Position numbers and translations under genes: made by a program. The notes beneath the pieces are model-generated. The model worked only from the letters and a program-made list of their open reading frames with translations, was not told where the DNA came from and ran no database searches. Positions 7,298 to 13,235 of a DNA stretch of 13,235 bases are shown piece after piece; the stretch's first letter is position 1, and every line of letters begins with the position of its first letter. Source of the DNA: Candidatus Nealsonbacteria bacterium RIFCSPHIGHO2_02_FULL_43_13 (GTDB lineage: Bacteria > Patescibacteriota > Minisyncoccia > Minisyncoccales > MHMH01). The stretch lies in the NCBI GenBank assembly GCA_001819295.1, contig MHMD01000025.1, forward strand, positions 4,203 through 17,437. Reading direction: 5' to 3'.

Positions 7298-8556
7298 ATT
7301 TTTTTGATGTTAAATGTGCCCATTTTTTCTCCCTCAACAAAGCCCTGCATCGCAGCTTCGGCCAAGAAGCCCCGGTTCAGCCAATCGAAAAGCCATTCAT
7401 TGATATAATTAACATCTTTTTGCAGAAGACCGAAACCTGAATTTAAAAGCCAGCGCTGGTTAAAGTCTTCCTGCGAGCCAATCGGCGGAGCAATAATAAT
7501 GGGTATCCCCAAAGCCGCATAAAAAGAAAGCTCCGAGGGCTTGGTCCATAAAATATCGGCCCTCCGAAGCGCCTGGTTGAATTTCTGGAAATACCCTTCC
7601 ATCGTGTCGTCAAAGATAATCTCCACATCCAGCCTCTTCGTATTCTCCAGAAAATAATCTTTGATTTTCGGCCTGACGCCGGCCACCAGAATGACTTTGA
7701 TTTTGCCAGTTTTGATTTCCCGAGTCAAATTTTTGACTATCTTAACGCCGAGATCTTTTTGCGCTCCAGCCCCGCCGACAGCAAACATTAAAGTTAAAGG
7801 ATGATTTGACTTCTGGGGGAGCCGGCCCAATTTTAAATTAATCAGTTCTTTATAATTTTTAAAATAATTCTTGCTAGGATCGAGGTTCACTAATCGATTC
7901 TTTAAATCAGCTTTAAGCACATCCATTTTTTGAGAGCCGATATTTTCTTCGGGCAAAGGATAACCGGTTAAAAAAATATTTTTAGACTTAACGCCATAAA
8001 GTTTTAAGCGCTCCGCCACTCTTTCGGTAGGAGCAAAATATTTTATTCTGCTTTTTTTAGGATTTAAAGGCGCCCAAGTTCTGGAAATATCGGTATCGCA
8101 AACAACGCAATATATTTCGCCCGGATATTTAAAGTGCTCGGCCATGAAAACTGCGGTAAAAAAAGTGGCGATAATGGGCAAGGGCTTCTTCCCTGAACGT
8201 AGTTGAAGGGTTTTAATTAAATGCTCTCCCCAACCCTTATTGATCGGCGCAAGCGTTTGCTTTAATTGAAAATTGGGCTTTGATAAATCGCGCTTCGGAT
8301 AAAAATTCAAAATTCTTTGAATTTTATTAAAAAGTCCGAAGACTAACGGCCCGATAATGGGCGTTCTGGTAAATGCGGAAACGAACTCGTAGCCATCTTT
8401 GGCTCTTTTCCAAGCGATTCTATCTTCCTCGGAAATTCCTTCGTAATTATTGGCGTTGATAACTTTTTCGCCAACAGCCAAATGCCTTAAGGGATAAGCT
8501 GTTCTTTGATGACCATAACCCATATCTACGGCAATGACCCACGCTGTTTTTTTCAT
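7285..8556 (-). CDS. GT-B-fold glycosyltransferase, MurG / MGDG-synthase-like
   Basis: The 423-residue protein has no signal or clear membrane helix and should be cytoplasmic or peripheral. The N-terminal GYGHQRTA (13-20) is the glycine-rich acceptor-side loop with His16 seen in MurG and diacylglycerol glucosyl/galactosyltransferases (GT28-like). A second Rossmann-like half starts near MFAVGGAGAQKD (257-268). The stretch from KPSELSFYAALG (339-350) to IGSQEDFNQRWL (359-370) matches the donor-nucleotide-binding region of this fold. Together with its neighbours this suggests transfer of a sugar to a membrane lipid or lipid-linked acceptor. The ATG at 8556 lies 14 bases after the comEC stop, without a Shine-Dalgarno. 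It is not a close MurG match, and the cassette has no other peptidoglycan genes. The fold call is fairly sure; the donor and acceptor are unknown. Confidence 0.7.
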   Translation of the reverse strand: MKKTAWVIAVDMGYGHQRTAYPLRHLAVGEKVINANNYEGISEEDRIAWKRAKDGYEFVSAFTRTPIIGPLVFGLFNKIQRILNFYPKRDLSKPNFQLKQTLAPINKGWGEHLIKTLQLRSGKKPLPIIATFFTAVFMAEHFKYPGEIYCVVCDTDISRTWAPLNPKKSRIKYFAPTERVAERLKLYGVKSKNIFLTGYPLPEENIGSQKMDVLKADLKNRLVNLDPSKNYFKNYKELINLKLGRLPQKSNHPLTLMFAVGGAGAQKDLGVKIVKNLTREIKTGKIKVILVAGVRPKIKDYFLENTKRLDVEIIFDDTMEGYFQKFNQALRRADILWTKPSELSFYAALGIPIIIAPPIGSQEDFNQRWLLNSGFGLLQKDVNYINEWLFDWLNRGFLAEAAMQGFVEGEKMGTFNIKKICFG

Positions 8557-8570
8557 ATAATTATTTCATC

Positions 8571-9908
8571 TTACCAAATTTTAGGGAATTTTGAAAATAT
8601 ATCAATAATGCTCGTAATGTAGCTTAAAGAAAGCCAAACCGGCCAGGATAAAACATAACCCAGCGGCCAGAAAATCATCGCAGCTAATCCGAAAATAAAA
8701 ACAATAATGGTTATCGGCGCCAAAAAGGGTACGATCAAGATATTGGCAATCGGCGAAAGTATGGGGATATATCCAAAATTATAGATTAAAACCGGCAGGG
8801 TAAAAGTTTGCGCGGCTAGGGTTGCCGCCAACGTAGCTCTTAAGGGAAAAATCTTTGGGTCGGGCAAGCGCTTTAGCCATTTAGCCATACTCGGCTGGAG
8901 ATAGATTATGCCCAAGACTGCCAAAAAAGAAAGCTGGAACCCTACATCAAGTCTTAAAATCAAAGGATTAACAAACAGCATTACAGTTGCTGCAAAAACT
9001 ACGGCTCTCCCCGCCGAAGATAATTTGCCCAAATACTGGGCGCAAAGTAAAATGCCGCCCATGATGCCAGCCCGCACTGCCGAGGCCGGAGCCCCGATCA
9101 TCAAAATATACAAAATAAGTAATCCGGCAGAAAAATAAAAAGCTTGTTTCCTCCAAAAACCCAAACCTAAAAAAGCATTTAAAACCAAAAGGGTAATAAT
9201 GCTGATATTCATCCCGGAGACAGCGACAATATGGCGCGTACCGGTGGAATTTAATTTCTCGCGCCACTCTTTTGAAATACCGCCTTCGTCGCCAAAAATT
9301 AAGGCTTCCAAAATCCCGGACTCGGGCGGAGAAATAAACCGGCGGATCGATTCCTTGAATTTATTTTTAAAAGACAATAAAAATTTTATTACTGGGCTGC
9401 CTGAGCCCGAGCTTAAAACCTCAATCTTGGGCCAGCTCATCACTGTAAAAATTCCGTCTTTTTTGAGGTAATCTTTGTAATTAAACTCGTCAAAAACGGG
9501 CGGTGCTTCCAATCTCCCCGTGATTTTTAATTTATCGCCATACCGATATTCGGGATATCGATCGGTTGTCACTAAAACCTTCGCTGAATCTGTTTTTACT
9601 GTTAATTTGGTGCTTTTTTCTCCGATCTTCGGTTCGGCTGCTATTTGACCGATAAAACTCACGTCTCTTTCGACTATTTGCGGAATTGCCAAAACAACTG
9701 ACTGATAACGCCAAGCTCCGGCGGTCAGAAATAGCAGACAAAAACCGACCACAACGAACTTTTTGCGGCCCCAAAAAACTGATACTAAAAATACTCCAAA
9801 AATTAAAATCCCCAGCAAGAACGGCTGGGGCAATAAAAATATCGAATTAGTAAAAATCCCTGCGACAAACGAGAGGCAGAGATAGAGAAAAACTTGGGAT
9901 TTCGTCAT
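8571..9908 (-). CDS. comEC: ComEC/Rec2-family DNA uptake channel, short form lacking the metallo-beta-lactamase domain
   Basis: ComEC carries single-stranded DNA across the inner membrane during natural transformation. The 445-residue product has N-terminal membrane helices, a soluble OB-like segment (about 77-170, with YRYGDKLKITGRLEAPP), and the multi-helix Competence domain (about 190-440). That domain contains the hallmark HIVAVSGMN (226-234) and the SAVRAG segment (276-281). Full-length relatives add a C-terminal metallo-beta-lactamase nuclease domain; here the protein stops after the helices and the next gene starts 14 bases on, with no sign of that domain in other frames. I chose the ATG at 9908, which forms a TAATG overlap with the nrdG stop; a TTG five codons upstream is possible. 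The sequence looks intact rather than frameshifted. Confidence 0.88.
   Translation of the reverse strand: MTKSQVFLYLCLSFVAGIFTNSIFLLPQPFLLGILIFGVFLVSVFWGRKKFVVVGFCLLFLTAGAWRYQSVVLAIPQIVERDVSFIGQIAAEPKIGEKSTKLTVKTDSAKVLVTTDRYPEYRYGDKLKITGRLEAPPVFDEFNYKDYLKKDGIFTVMSWPKIEVLSSGSGSPVIKFLLSFKNKFKESIRRFISPPESGILEALIFGDEGGISKEWREKLNSTGTRHIVAVSGMNISIITLLVLNAFLGLGFWRKQAFYFSAGLLILYILMIGAPASAVRAGIMGGILLCAQYLGKLSSAGRAVVFAATVMLFVNPLILRLDVGFQLSFLAVLGIIYLQPSMAKWLKRLPDPKIFPLRATLAATLAAQTFTLPVLIYNFGYIPILSPIANILIVPFLAPITIIVFIFGLAAMIFWPLGYVLSWPVWLSLSYITSIIDIFSKFPKIW
8578..8605 (-). promoter_or_regulatory. Weak candidate internal promoter before the GT-B gene
   Basis: On the minus strand, TTGATA (8600-8605) and TAAAAT (8578-8583) are 16 bases apart within the last codons of comEC. 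If real, it would let the envelope cassette be expressed apart from nrdDG. AT-rich sequence makes a chance match possible. Confidence 0.25.
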
Positions 9909-10600
9909 TATCTTATCTCGCAAATTTCAAATAGCGGGGCGATCGCTTTCTGAATATCCAGAAGGTCTTCGTTTGAATACGGCTTTTGATTTTCAAAGGA
10001 CGGATTTACCGTTTTTTCCGACCGAAAATTCTGCAAATAATATCTTTTAGCCGGCGACAGCCACTTAGCTATTTCAATAATATCTTCTTTGGCGTGAATT
10101 GTCGGCACAACGGTCGTGCGGAATTCGTAGTCAACGCCCGAATTTTTAATAAGCTCTACGCTCTCTTTAATTTTAGCCAAATCTGTTTTTACGCCCGTGG
10201 CCTCATTATATTTTTGAAATTGTTTTACGTCCATAGCTACGTAATCTAAAAGGCGATCTTTGAACAATTCCTGAAGAGCGCGGGGATCGGAGCCGTTGGT
10301 GTCGAGCTTCACTAAAAAATTCATTTTTTTGATTTTTTCAACAAATTGCGGCAAATCTTCTTGGGTTGTCGGCTCGCCTCCGCAAACCACTACGCCCGAC
10401 AACAGATCTTGCCGAGTTTCCAGAAAATCAAAAAATTGCTTCTCGGAGATTTTGGGCTGGACTTCAATATTTTGAGGCAAGACGAGCTCTTTGGAATAAC
10501 ACCACGGGCATCTGAAATTGCAGCCGCTGAGAAAAACCGTGCAAGCCAAGCGGCCCGGAAAATCGATAAGAGTTAATTTTTGTAATCCGCCTAAAATCAT
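9908..10600 (-). CDS. nrdG: Anaerobic ribonucleotide reductase activating protein (radical SAM)
   Basis: The 230-residue enzyme uses S-adenosylmethionine and a [4Fe-4S] cluster to create the glycyl radical on NrdD. The cluster motif CNFRCPWC (Cys27, Cys31, Cys34) is intact and a GGEP motif follows at 74-77 (VVCGGEPTT), which binds the SAM methionine part. The length and the opening GGLQKLTLIDFPGRLACTVF fit the longer NrdG subtype often annotated as pyruvate-formate-lyase-activating-like. It overlaps nrdD by the ATGA arrangement (ATG at 10600, nrdD stop at 10597-10599), so translation is coupled, and it overlaps comEC by TAATG. The direct pairing with nrdD makes the substrate assignment strong. 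Its cluster need links it functionally to the iscS-iscU pair further along. Confidence 0.94.
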   Translation of the reverse strand: MILGGLQKLTLIDFPGRLACTVFLSGCNFRCPWCYSKELVLPQNIEVQPKISEKQFFDFLETRQDLLSGVVVCGGEPTTQEDLPQFVEKIKKMNFLVKLDTNGSDPRALQELFKDRLLDYVAMDVKQFQKYNEATGVKTDLAKIKESVELIKNSGVDYEFRTTVVPTIHAKEDIIEIAKWLSPAKRYYLQNFRSEKTVNPSFENQKPYSNEDLLDIQKAIAPLFEICEIR

Positions 10601-12711
10601 TTTACTTGAGCGAACTCGGGGATATTAAGCACCTTCCGATCTTTGAATTCTTCCTGTTTCCCTTTGTTCCATTGTTGCACTAATCTAAGATAGCCGACAA
10701 TCCTGGAATAAACTTCGCAGGGCTGTTTGACAACACATTTAGGGCATTCAAAGTGTTGCCCAGACAAATAGCCGTGAGTCGGACAAATGGAGAAAGTCGG
10801 GGTAAGAGTGACATAAGGCAAGCGGAAAGTCTCAAAAACCTTTTTGATTAAAGCTTTGACTGTTCGGATATCGGAAATTTGCTCGCCCAAGAAAAGATGA
10901 ACGACCGTCCCGCCGGTAAATTTCGTTTGCAAATCGTCTTGAAGCTTCAAAACTTCAAACATGTCGTCGGTATAATTAACCGGCAGATGAATGGAATTCG
11001 TATAATAAGGTTCATTCTGGCCAGCGGTAATAATGTCGGGATATTTTTCCCTGTCTTTCTTGGCTAATCGGTAAGCGGTAGATTCGGCGGGAGTTGCTTC
11101 CAAATTATAAAGATTGCCGGTTTCGTTCTGATATCCAACGAGTTTATTTCTCATAAAATCCAAAACTTCGCTCGCAAACTTTTTACCCCTAGAGGAGCCT
11201 GTATTCTCTCCCATAAAGTTCTGCAAGGCTTCGTTCATCCCGACCAACCCGATCGTCGAAAAATGATTACCCCAATAATTATTCCTCATCTGCTTAATAT
11301 TCGAAAGATAATGTTTTGAATAAGGATAAAGACCTTTTTCCATGAAGTTCTCGAGCGCCTTTCTTTTAATTTCCAATGATTCTTTGGCAATATCCATAAT
11401 CTTGGCGAGCCTATCAAAAAATTCTTTTTTAGTCTTGGAAAGGTAGCCGATTCTAGGCAGATTAACGGTGACGACCCCGATACTTCCGGTTAAGGGCTGC
11501 GAACCGAAAAGCCCCCCGCCTCTTTTGTAAAGTTCGCGGTTGTCGAGCTTCAATCGGCAGCACATGCTTCTCGTATCTTCCGGCTTCATGTCCGAATTAA
11601 TGAAGTTGCTGAAATAATTGATGCCATATTTCGCGGTCGCTTCCCACATCGGATCCAGATTTTTATCGTCCCAATCGAAATCTTTGGTGATATTGACCGT
11701 CGGAATGGGGAAAGTAAACGGCCTCCCTTTGGCATCGCCCTCCATTAAAACTTCGTAAAAAGCGCGGTTCATGATATTCATTTCCTCCTGAAATTCGCCG
11801 TAGGTTTCCTTTTGGGGTTGGCCGCCGATCAGCACGGGCTGCGAAGCCAAGGCCGGAGACGGCTTGATGTCCACGGTGATATTGGTGAAAGGATTTTGGA
11901 AGCCGACCCTGGTCGGAATGGAACAATTAAACAAAAACTCCTGCAAAGATTGCTTAACTTGATTGTAATTAAGATTATCGTATCTGATAAATGGAGCTAA
12001 AAGCGTATCAAAACTTGAGACGGCCTGGGCTCCCGCCGACTCGCCCTGCAAAGTATAAAAAAAATTAACCAGCTGCCCCAAAGCGGTCCTGAAGTGCTTA
12101 GCCGGCTTTGATTCCATTTTTCCTCTCACGCCGCCAAAGCCCCGTAACAGCAAGTCGTAAAGATCCCAGCCGCAGCAATAACTCGCCAAAGTATCCAGAT
12201 TATGAATATGGAAATCGCCCGATTCGGAGGCTTCCCTAACCTCTTTAGGATAAATCCTGTTTAACCAATATTTTTTCGTTAAAGCCGATACGCCGTAGTG
12301 GTTCAGTCCTTGCAAAGAATAAGCCATATTGGCATTCTCGTAAACCTGCCAATCCAGTTCTTTGATGTACTTATCAATCATTTCCAAAGAATCGTCGAGG
12401 CTGCCAGCCGCTTCCCTGATTTTTCTTCTTTGCTCCCGATAAAGGATGTAAGCCTTGGCCGTTTCAACAAAATTCTCTGAAATCAAAACCTCCTCAACAA
12501 TGTCCTGGATTTGTTCGATTTCAGGAATTTCGTCCGCTTTGAATCTCCGGTTCAGCAATTCCACCACTTTGTCGGAAAGTTTTTTCGATTCTTCACCGTC
12601 GCCCTGCTCAGCTGCAGTCACGGCCTTCGAAATGGCGCCAGTAATTTTTTGCTGGTCAAAAGCAACAATCGTCCCGTCTCTTTTTTTAATTCTTTTGATT
12701 CTATTTTCCAT
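10597..12711 (-). CDS. nrdD: Anaerobic (class III) ribonucleoside-triphosphate reductase
   Basis: The 704-residue enzyme reduces ribonucleotides to deoxyribonucleotides under oxygen-free conditions using a glycyl radical. An ATP-cone allosteric domain occupies about 3-95 (IKKRDGTIVAFDQQKI and following helices). The catalytic barrel carries SYCCGWDL (177-184) and SMCCRLKLDNREL (382-394), which hold the active-site cysteines. A C-terminal zinc-binding segment has Cys643, His646, Cys656, Cys659 and Cys665 (CPTHGYL, CPKC, PCEVYSR). The glycyl radical site is Gly673 in SRIVGYL. The zinc and radical region resembles the Thermotoga-like subgroup more than E. coli NrdD, which has CGYLG. The ATG at 12711 is preceded by a promoter at 12765-12793 and no Shine-Dalgarno. 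Its presence indicates an anaerobic or fermentative life. It is complete and intact. Confidence 0.97.
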   Translation of the reverse strand: MENRIKRIKKRDGTIVAFDQQKITGAISKAVTAAEQGDGEESKKLSDKVVELLNRRFKADEIPEIEQIQDIVEEVLISENFVETAKAYILYREQRRKIREAAGSLDDSLEMIDKYIKELDWQVYENANMAYSLQGLNHYGVSALTKKYWLNRIYPKEVREASESGDFHIHNLDTLASYCCGWDLYDLLLRGFGGVRGKMESKPAKHFRTALGQLVNFFYTLQGESAGAQAVSSFDTLLAPFIRYDNLNYNQVKQSLQEFLFNCSIPTRVGFQNPFTNITVDIKPSPALASQPVLIGGQPQKETYGEFQEEMNIMNRAFYEVLMEGDAKGRPFTFPIPTVNITKDFDWDDKNLDPMWEATAKYGINYFSNFINSDMKPEDTRSMCCRLKLDNRELYKRGGGLFGSQPLTGSIGVVTVNLPRIGYLSKTKKEFFDRLAKIMDIAKESLEIKRKALENFMEKGLYPYSKHYLSNIKQMRNNYWGNHFSTIGLVGMNEALQNFMGENTGSSRGKKFASEVLDFMRNKLVGYQNETGNLYNLEATPAESTAYRLAKKDREKYPDIITAGQNEPYYTNSIHLPVNYTDDMFEVLKLQDDLQTKFTGGTVVHLFLGEQISDIRTVKALIKKVFETFRLPYVTLTPTFSICPTHGYLSGQHFECPKCVVKQPCEVYSRIVGYLRLVQQWNKGKQEEFKDRKVLNIPEFAQVK

Positions 12712-12719
12712 TCGAGATG

Positions 12720-12742
12720 AAAAAATCTCTTCTTAAAAGAGA
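12720..12742 (-). promoter_or_regulatory. Weak hairpin plus T-run in the nrdD leader (possible attenuator)
   Basis: On the nrdD transcript, TCTCTT and AAGAGA (12737-12742 and 12726-12731 on the window) pair around a five-base loop and are followed directly by six Ts (12720-12725). The shape is that of an intrinsic terminator, but the stem is short and AT-rich. It lies in the roughly 47-base leader, about eight bases before the start codon. Confidence 0.25.
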
Positions 12743-12764
12743 AATTCTTAATAATGATTACTCC

Positions 12765-12793
12765 ATTTTACCTTGCCCCTACAACGCGGTCAA
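12765..12793 (-). promoter_or_regulatory. nrdD: Sigma70-type promoter for nrdD and the downstream operon
   Basis: On the minus strand, TTGACC (12788-12793) and TAAAAT (12765-12770) are separated by 17 bases. The transcript should begin near 12758 with a leader of about 47 bases. A second TTGACA lies just upstream (12798-12803) but is badly spaced. No NrdR-box pair is evident. Confidence 0.6.
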
Positions 12794-12823
12794 ACCTTGT
12801 CAAACGACTCTGAAATTCCTGAC

Positions 12824-12832
12824 TTATCCACA
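12824..12832 (+). promoter_or_regulatory. Consensus DnaA box between two divergent promoters
   Basis: TTATCCACA is an exact match to the high-affinity DnaA box. It sits 30 bases upstream of the nrdD -35 element and 28 bases upstream of the -35 of the plus-strand promoter. Only one copy is seen and there is no AT-rich unwinding array, so it is more likely a regulatory site than an origin. Confidence 0.55.
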
Positions 12833-12860
12833 GAGCTGTTTTATTCTTAGTTATTCGTTC

Positions 12861-12889
12861 TTGACTTTTTTTTGACAATCTGCTATAAT
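12861..12889 (+). promoter_or_regulatory. Strong sigma70-type promoter for the right-edge gene
   Basis: TTGACT (12861-12866) and a perfect TATAAT (12884-12889) are 17 bases apart. Transcription should start near 12896, giving a leader of about 144 bases before the ATG at 13040. Confidence 0.75.
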
Positions 12890-12898
12890 TATGGCGTT

Positions 12899-12973
12899 AT
12901 GGGTTCCTTGAAAATTGTGGTTCAGAACCACGAAGCGAGCGTTTTGGACGTCCCACCAGGACGGGATTTCTAA
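12899..12973 (+). CDS. Possible 24-residue leader peptide
   Basis: An ATG only about three bases after the predicted transcript start opens a 24-codon frame (MGSLKIVVQNHEASVLDVPP, then GRDF) ending in TAA at 12971-12973. Translation would have to be leaderless, a mode that other promoters in this window also suggest. The frame runs through hairpin 12917-12931 and the left arm and loop of the long hairpin 12929-12988, and stops within its right arm. A translating ribosome would therefore change leader folding, as in attenuation systems. No run of a single regulatory codon is seen. The frame could be a chance result of the RNA structure. Confidence 0.25.
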   Translation: MGSLKIVVQNHEASVLDVPPGRDF

Positions 12974-13020
12974 AATGCTCGTTTCGTGAAGAGATAAGCC
13001 GTAAGCCCGGACGAATCGGG
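12917..13020 (+). ncRNA. Structured 5' leader RNA (candidate cis-regulatory element)
   Basis: Three hairpins can be folded by eye. First, GTGGTT (12917-12922) with AACCAC (12926-12931). Second, a 20-base-pair stem joining 12929-12948 to 12969-12988, in which the only three non-Watson-Crick pairs are G-U. It is capped by a 5-base-pair stem (12949-12953 with 12959-12963) and has a five-base bulge (12964-12968). Third, CCCG (13006-13009) with CGGG (13017-13020), just before the Shine-Dalgarno. The first two share bases 12929-12931, so they compete at their junction. TAAGCC is repeated at 12995-13000 and 13002-13007. I recognise no known riboswitch class. It lies between a strong promoter and a gene with a perfect Shine-Dalgarno. 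Confidence 0.55.
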
Positions 13021-13027
13021 TAATAAA

Positions 13028-13036
13028 AGGAGGTGT
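13028..13036 (+). promoter_or_regulatory. Perfect Shine-Dalgarno for the right-edge gene
   Basis: AAGGAGGTG lies three bases before the ATG at 13040, with the GGAGG core at a standard distance. It is the only strong ribosome binding site I see in the window; all other starts lack one. Confidence 0.8.
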
Positions 13037-13039
13037 GTC

Positions 13040-13235
13040 ATGAAAAACATGGCGCGTCAGACAGAGGACTTTGGTCGTGATTATGGACTCATTCATGAAG
13101 TGGTCGTAACTGGCCGTAAAGCGGGAGCGGGCCGGGAATTTTGGGGAAAGCTCGCCCATGACGAGGAACTCTTTAAAAAAGTTGTTTCTGTCGTCATTAG
13201 CGGATTCGAGCCAACGACCAACCAGAAGCGTGCCC
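13040..13235 (+). CDS. Hypothetical protein, N-terminal part only (cut by window edge)
   Basis: The frame opens with MKNMARQTEDFGRDYGLIHE and continues for 65 codons to the edge without a stop. It contains GREFWGKLAHDEELFKKVV and a GFEPTTNQKRA segment. The N-terminal part is soluble-looking, with no signal or membrane segment. From memory, proteins with an FWxKLAHDEELFKKVV stretch followed by a P-T-x-x-Q-x-R-A segment occur in many copies in Parcubacteria genomes without known function; I cannot verify this here. The start is well defined by a perfect Shine-Dalgarno and an upstream promoter. The coding sequence looks richer in G and C than the minus-strand genes. It is divergent from nrdD, and the structured leader suggests controlled expression. 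Confidence 0.75.
   Translation, partial: MKNMARQTEDFGRDYGLIHEVVVTGRKAGAGREFWGKLAHDEELFKKVVSVVISGFEPTTNQKRA

Noticed and set aside
8571..8600. Frameshift or premature stop cutting off the ComEC nuclease domain
   Set aside because: The next gene begins 14 bases later and I see no HxHxDH-type metallo-beta-lactamase motif in any nearby frame, so the short form is not a local break.
12824..12832. Replication origin
   Set aside because: There is only one DnaA box, no cluster, no unwinding element, and no dnaA or dnaN gene nearby.
12851..13159. Minus-strand open frame of 102 codons across the right control region
   Set aside because: It overlaps a strong plus-strand promoter, the structured leader and a plus-strand gene with a perfect Shine-Dalgarno; the protein looks random.
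1..13235. tRNA, rRNA, CRISPR array, insertion sequence or prophage
   Set aside because: I saw no tRNA-like cloverleaf, no regular spaced repeats, no transposase or integrase, and no rRNA-like sequence in the gaps; nearly all the rest is coding.

Overview
The window reads as a compact, moderately AT-rich bacterial chromosome segment. Its most likely source is a Patescibacteria/CPR lineage (Parcubacteria-like); this is an inference from gene content and style, with no marker gene present to prove it. The supporting signs are very tight same-strand gene packing, almost no Shine-Dalgarno sequences, promoters placed so close to start codons that mRNAs would be leaderless, dispersed palindromic elements (one inside a coding region), and the combination of NrdD/NrdG, ComEC, IscS/IscU, HtrA and membrane glycosyltransferases.

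Layout. Left edge (1-195): the start of a small minus-strand gene with an antitoxin-like look, cut by the window edge. 196-331: a non-coding gap with a promoter and two tandem hairpins. 332-3181: a minus-strand iscS-iscU-htrA block, expressed from a good sigma70-type promoter that overlaps the end of the preceding gene. 3218-12711: one long minus-strand run, nrdD, nrdG, comEC, GT-B glycosyltransferase, EamA transporter, anchored glycoside hydrolase, unknown membrane protein and processive GT2 glycosyltransferase, with gaps of 14 bases or less or short overlaps (ATGA, TAATG, TAAATG). It is driven at least in part by a TTGACC-17-TAAAAT promoter upstream of nrdD. 12712-13039: a divergent control region with that promoter, a consensus DnaA box, a strong plus-strand promoter and a roughly 145-base structured leader. 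13040-13235: the start of a plus-strand gene with a perfect Shine-Dalgarno, cut by the right edge.

How the parts fit. NrdD and NrdG make deoxyribonucleotides without oxygen. ComEC would carry DNA across the membrane. The five genes after comEC look like an envelope glycan or glycolipid cassette: a cytoplasmic GT-B enzyme, a multi-pass carrier-like protein, an outward-facing glycosidase, an unknown membrane protein and a GT2 with cellulose/hyaluronan-synthase-like motifs. IscS and IscU form a minimal Fe-S assembly pair, which could serve NrdG (a radical-SAM enzyme), and HtrA is an envelope quality-control protease.

Most unusual points: the structured leader with an internal 24-codon frame in front of the right-edge gene, the 33-base double palindrome inserted exactly in codon phase in iscS, the DnaA box beside the nrdD promoter, the ComEC without a metallo-beta-lactamase domain, and the uncharacterised envelope cassette.
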